Shown here: positions 28,840 through 32,233 of the stretch, piece after piece
Position numbering within the stretch: position 1 is the first letter of the stretch
Layout: each line of letters starts with the position of its first letter
NCBI GenBank assembly: GCA_020722375.1
Contig: DYKX01000011.1
Coordinates: forward strand, 1 to 32,233
Length of the DNA stretch: 32,233 nucleotides
Origin: Anaerolinea thermophila
GTDB lineage: Bacteria > Chloroflexota > Anaerolineae > Anaerolineales > Villigracilaceae
Direction: 5' to 3'
Position numbers and translations under genes: made by a program
The notes under the pieces: model-generated
What the model was told of the DNA's origin: nothing
What the model saw: only the letters and a program-made list of their open reading frames with translations
Databases searched by the model: none

Positions 28840-30663
28840 TCAGCGCAGGGAACTGACATCGTAGCCATATTGTTCAAGATAATCCAATATCTCGGCGCGG
28901 ATCTCCTCCTGCGGCGGCAGGGATTCTGGTTCGCAGGGCGCGGTATGGCCGATCAAATCGTTGACGGTGAGTTTGTTTTCCTGCACATTCAGTTCGTAGT
29001 ATTTCTGGCAGACGATGAACACCACGGATTTTATTTGGAAAAATGGCGGTTTGACCTTCTTCGGGGAGCCCGCAATGACGCTGACGATTTCGCGCGTTGG
29101 GGACAATTCGGAATTGAGGAAGCTCGCTCCACTCATCCAGGCGGGTTTTTCGATGCCGAGATAATCCAGCAGGGTGACTGGGATATCAATAACCTGCAAG
29201 TTGTTCTTTCGCATACCCGCGTGGGCCTGCCCCGGAAAACGGATGATGATGGGGATGCGCTTATTGACAGTGTACATGAAGCCATGATCCGTGTACACCA
29301 CCAGGATGGTGTTTTCGAGTTGGCCCGTCTCTTCGAGGTACCCGTAGATTTGCTCCACGCTTCCGTCAAAACTGAGAATGGCATCCAGGTATTGTTCCCT
29401 GTCCCAGTCTTTCTCCGTCTCGCCTGTGGAAAAGACATGGTGGCTGAACGAAAAGTGCGGTCCGTGCGTGTCCATGAAATGGGCAAAGATGAAGAGCGGG
29501 CGGTCGGTCTGGTCGAGCAGGTCTTTGATCTGCTGGACGCGCTGTTCGTCGGTCATGCGCGCGTTCGGATCATCCACTTCCTTGATGGCGTTATGCATAT
29601 CGCGGATAAAGAATATGTGGAGCAGGCGTTCTTCGGCACGGGCTAAAACGGTCGTGATGAATTGGGAGGAAGGCGAGTTGCCCAAAACGCTACGGATAAT
29701 TTTGGCTGTGGGTTCATCGAAGGAACGGCCATTGACGATCTCGAATCCATCCAGCAGGTTTTGCTCACCAGCGTCGACGTAATCGTGGACACCGATCTCC
29801 ACCGTCTGGTATCCGTGCGCTTTGAGAATGGCGGGCAAATGCTCAAAAGAGTCATCCCCCGTGAGGGTATCGGGATAGCGAAAGACCTGTACATCCACGG
29901 GATGTTTCCCAGTAAGCATGGATGTGGTGGAGCCAGTGGTGCTCGATGAATTGACAAACGCATTTTCCGCCATCAGCGACTCGGTCGCCAATTTCTCGAG
30001 GAAGGGGGTGGTCTCCCTGGTGTATCCATACACGGAAAGGTAGGACGCGCTGAGTCCGTCCCCGCCAATGATGAGGATGTTGGGATATTTTTGTGTAGCC
30101 GCTGTGCTCTCACCAGCAACGGACACTTTGTTGCTGGAAGAAAGCGTTACAGACAGAATGGCGATAATCGAAACAGCGAGCAGGCCAAACGTCGGGACAG
30201 AGGCGGGCTTCTTCCGTTTGTAGGCGCGGACGTGAGTCCTGTGCGTCATCCAGGCCAGAAAAAGCAGGAAGCCGATCAAATATGGGATTCGCCAATTGCC
30301 GGCGGAGGTGGCAATGCCAAACTTGAAAACGGTATAGGTGAAGTTGTCGAAGAGGATAAGCGCGGTTACCGCGGCGATGAAGGCGGGCACAAGGCAGGCA
30401 AGGTAGGCGAGTCGCCGCTGGGTTTTATCTCTGGTGAACAGGGAGGGCAGGAGAAGCAGGAAAAGAACGATCAGGGCCGCCAGAGCCATCGTCCCGCCTG
30501 TCACGAAAAAGATGCGCACTTTCTCGAACAGGCTGAGGAGCGAAAGCGCGGACGGTTTGGTAACGAAGAAGATCCACTCCATCAAGGCGTAGAAAAACGC
30601 GTTGAGGATGGTCGCAATGATGAGCGCAGATGGATTGAATGGAGGTTGTTTGGCAGAAGACAT
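28840..30663 (-). CDS. Sulfatase / LTA-synthase-like membrane protein
   Basis: The 607-residue protein (ATG 30663) has about five membrane segments before residue 185 and a sulfatase-fold domain after. NILIIGGDGLSASYLSVYGY opens the domain. NSSSTTGSTTSMLTGKHP holds the nucleophile region with Ser/Thr where true sulfatases have Cys or Ser in CxPxR, so an ester transferase or phosphatase is more likely than a sulfatase. FMDTHGPH and YTDHGFMYTVNKRIPIIIRFPG supply metal ligands. It may modify a surface glycan or lipid. It may be co-transcribed with the gene at 27260, 32 bp downstream. Confidence 0.82.
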   Translation of the reverse strand: MSSAKQPPFNPSALIIATILNAFFYALMEWIFFVTKPSALSLLSLFEKVRIFFVTGGTMALAALIVLFLLLLPSLFTRDKTQRRLAYLACLVPAFIAAVTALILFDNFTYTVFKFGIATSAGNWRIPYLIGFLLFLAWMTHRTHVRAYKRKKPASVPTFGLLAVSIIAILSVTLSSSNKVSVAGESTAATQKYPNILIIGGDGLSASYLSVYGYTRETTPFLEKLATESLMAENAFVNSSSTTGSTTSMLTGKHPVDVQVFRYPDTLTGDDSFEHLPAILKAHGYQTVEIGVHDYVDAGEQNLLDGFEIVNGRSFDEPTAKIIRSVLGNSPSSQFITTVLARAEERLLHIFFIRDMHNAIKEVDDPNARMTDEQRVQQIKDLLDQTDRPLFIFAHFMDTHGPHFSFSHHVFSTGETEKDWDREQYLDAILSFDGSVEQIYGYLEETGQLENTILVVYTDHGFMYTVNKRIPIIIRFPGQAHAGMRKNNLQVIDIPVTLLDYLGIEKPAWMSGASFLNSELSPTREIVSVIAGSPKKVKPPFFQIKSVVFIVCQKYYELNVQENKLTVNDLIGHTAPCEPESLPPQEEIRAEILDYLEQYGYDVSSLR

Positions 30664-30725
30664 GGGCACAATTTTATAACACTTTGCTGTGGAAGGTGAA
30701 CACGCAGGTTCGTCCTCTACCGATT

Positions 30726-32189
30726 TCATCGGCAATACCATTCCAGCGCGAAGGATTCCATTTCGGGCGACAACATCCCATCCTTCGCCATGTCCGTCAC
30801 AATCGAGCAGGCTTGATCGCCAAGGAACGCGTCCGCGCGCAGGATGGACGCGAGTTTCTTCAAATCTTTTTCGCGGCCGAGGACCGCGTACGCCTGCATG
30901 AACGGCATCCACTCCACACTGTCCGCAGGATAAAAACCGAGACTCAGCCCCTCATCGCCCAACGTGGCGACGCGTTTCCAATCTCCCATCTGACGCGCCA
31001 GGGACGCCTGCTGATAGTACCAGCACCAACCGTGTTCGGGTTCGGGGCCGAACGCCGCTTCGAGCGGGACGGGAGAGGGGCCCTCCACGATGACGTTTTC
31101 AATTCGGGACAGCGACGCGACCAGCATGATGCGCGGGTCGTCGCCCGCGGACAGTTCGGGCTGGGAACCGTCCAGCACGCGGACGCAACTGCCAGGCGAG
31201 GCCTGCGCGAGGATGAGCATGTTATCGTAATCCATCGTCACGTGCGTATTGCGGCGGTCGGGTTCGTCCACGCCTTTGCCCGTCAGGATGCGCGTCACGT
31301 TTTCGGGAGTGAGCAACACGCCGCCAATCGGCGCTTCAATAGGCTGGGTAGTCTGCGGTTCGGGGTAATAGATGAGGTTGGCCGCGCCCCACAAAAAGTA
31401 GTCTTCCTGAATCGAGGCGGGGAAATAGGCCGCGAGCGTTGTCCCCTCGCGCATCTGCGGAACGCGCCATGCCACCTGCCACCAGAAATTCTTGACGGCA
31501 TCCGCTTCTTTGGCAATGTTGACCGCGTTGGCGTAATGCGTGAGGACGGCGAGTCCCGTCAACAGGCCGACCAGTCCCCAGCGCAGACGCGCCGACGAAA
31601 GGTAGCCGAGCATCGCCACCACTGCCATCGCCGCGCCGACGGAACTCGCCAGCGTGTAACGCGACAGCGAGAAAAATTCCACGTGACGGTTGACGAGGAT
31701 GACGGGGATCAGTCCCGCGGCCGCGCTGATCAGTCCGACACAGAGCATTTCGACGCGCCAATCGACTTTGGATTCCTGAAGTTCTACTTCAGGAGAGGGC
31801 AGATCGGCTCCGAAAGTAGAACTTTCGGATTCCTGCACACGTACCAAAACAAAAACCACACCCGCGGCGACCGCGAAGGCCAGCGTGAATCCAATCCACG
31901 TTTCGGACAGGCGCAAATTGAAAGCCAAATTATAGAGCGGCACGCCCCAGGCGAGAAAGACCACGTTGATCGTATCCTGGATGAAACGCGCCAACCACCA
32001 AAATCCTGTCTGAAGTGGAGAGGCGAACAGCGCGCCGAATTGGAGTCCCACATCCGTGGCGTTGCGCTCGCTGGTGAAGAAGAAGAGCCGCCAGATGAGG
32101 AAGGTGAGAGGACCGAGGAGGGAGGGAAGCCAGGAGAGAAAAACGCGAGTTGAGAGATAGGAGTTAGGTATTGCGTACTTGTCGTCCAT
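30726..32189 (-). CDS. Polytopic membrane protein of unknown function
   Basis: About 487 residues with some six to eight predicted membrane segments up to residue 225, then a soluble, probably extracytoplasmic domain ending in a helical region (EWMPFMQAYAVLGREKDLKKLASIL) that looks like TPR-type helices. I recognise no catalytic motif. The first residues (MDDKYAIPNSYLS) come from a mixed heptamer array, so the true start may be lost or internal. The segment QESESSTFGADLPSPEVELQES (about residues 119-140) is encoded by an in-frame paired-hairpin element. Its place beside the surface-related genes suggests an envelope function. Confidence 0.7.
   Translation of the reverse strand: MDDKYAIPNSYLSTRVFLSWLPSLLGPLTFLIWRLFFFTSERNATDVGLQFGALFASPLQTGFWWLARFIQDTINVVFLAWGVPLYNLAFNLRLSETWIGFTLAFAVAAGVVFVLVRVQESESSTFGADLPSPEVELQESKVDWRVEMLCVGLISAAAGLIPVILVNRHVEFFSLSRYTLASSVGAAMAVVAMLGYLSSARLRWGLVGLLTGLAVLTHYANAVNIAKEADAVKNFWWQVAWRVPQMREGTTLAAYFPASIQEDYFLWGAANLIYYPEPQTTQPIEAPIGGVLLTPENVTRILTGKGVDEPDRRNTHVTMDYDNMLILAQASPGSCVRVLDGSQPELSAGDDPRIMLVASLSRIENVIVEGPSPVPLEAAFGPEPEHGWCWYYQQASLARQMGDWKRVATLGDEGLSLGFYPADSVEWMPFMQAYAVLGREKDLKKLASILRADAFLGDQACSIVTDMAKDGMLSPEMESFALEWYCR
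31772..31833. repeat. Paired-hairpin element, AAGTTCTACTT family (inside membrane-protein gene)
   Basis: TCCTGAAGT (31774-31782) and ACTTCAGGA (786-794) around TCT form the first hairpin. TCCGAAAGT (809-817) and ACTTTCGGA (821-829) around AGA form the second. Both have 9-bp stems and 3-nt loops, with a 14-nt spacer. ATTCC follows the second. The second hairpin also occurs, slightly varied, at 619-637. It is translated in frame. Confidence 0.88.
32146..32181 (-). repeat. Mixed heptamer array at the 5' end of the last gene
   Basis: GAGTTGA, GAGATAG, GAGTTAG, GTATTGC and GTACTTG follow each other in strict 7-bp register, although each comes from a different array family of this window. It encodes residues 5-16 of the membrane protein. 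Confidence 0.75.
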
Positions 32190-32233
32190 CAAAACATCGT
32201 GGACGAACTAACAAACTAACCATCAAGACATCG

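Noticed and set aside
30664-30912. N-terminal extension of the sulfatase-like protein
   Set aside because: It overlaps the end of the neighbouring membrane-protein gene in another frame and has no membrane or domain features. The first credible start is MSSAKQPPF at 30663.

Overview
The window looks like a piece of a mesophilic, moderately GC-rich bacterial chromosome, most likely from Chloroflexota, class Anaerolineae. That placement is an inference from the gene mix, the style of the DnaE protein and an exceptionally heavy load of small repeats. It was not tested by any search. No rRNA, tRNA, CRISPR array or transposase gene was found.

Layout. Positions 1-408 (minus strand) hold the start of a family I CoA-transferase subunit cut by the window edge. 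Positions 655-9128 (plus strand) hold housekeeping and general metabolic genes: a class I/II aminotransferase, a possible remnant of a trimethylamine methyltransferase-like gene, the replicative polymerase gene dnaE with an unusual repeat-bearing linker, an alpha/beta hydrolase, a truncated epoxide-hydrolase-like gene, an EamA transporter and a Nudix hydrolase, ending in a clear terminator. From 9174 onward every gene is on the minus strand. First come an alpha/beta hydrolase and an orphan NarL-type sensor histidine kinase. Then 11819-23534 is a surface-polysaccharide cluster: a DUF115/sialyltransferase-like protein, two GT39-like membrane glycosyltransferases, two GT2 glycosyltransferases, a DUF6056-like membrane protein, two sulfotransferases, a short Wzz-like protein and an O-antigen ligase. 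Together they suggest assembly and possible sulfation of an exopolysaccharide or O-antigen-like polymer. Positions 23700-24797 hold two adjacent toxin-antitoxin modules, a RelE-like pair and brnTA, the latter with a readable promoter and operator. Positions 24864-27166 hold two dehydrogenases separated by a GxxExxY nuclease-like gene bracketed by inverted repeat arrays. Positions 27260-32189 hold two sulfatase-superfamily membrane proteins and another membrane protein.

The most striking property is the repeats, which fall into three classes. (1) Phase-locked heptamer arrays of many motifs resemble the short tandemly repeated repetitive (STRR) sequences of filamentous cyanobacteria; arrays switch motif while keeping the 7-bp register. 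(2) Paired-hairpin elements have two adjacent short hairpins inside a short outer inverted repeat. They occur in several unrelated sequence families with the same architecture and lie both between genes and in frame inside genes. (3) Nonamer arrays of the ACACGGATT type occur as small inverted-repeat elements, and one such pair encloses the GxxExxY gene. Repeats have entered dnaE, both GT39-like genes, GT2, sulfotransferase, DUF115-like and membrane-protein genes without breaking the frame, and in several places they supply start or stop codons. The repeat system, and the possible GxxExxY mobile unit, are the best candidates for something undescribed here.
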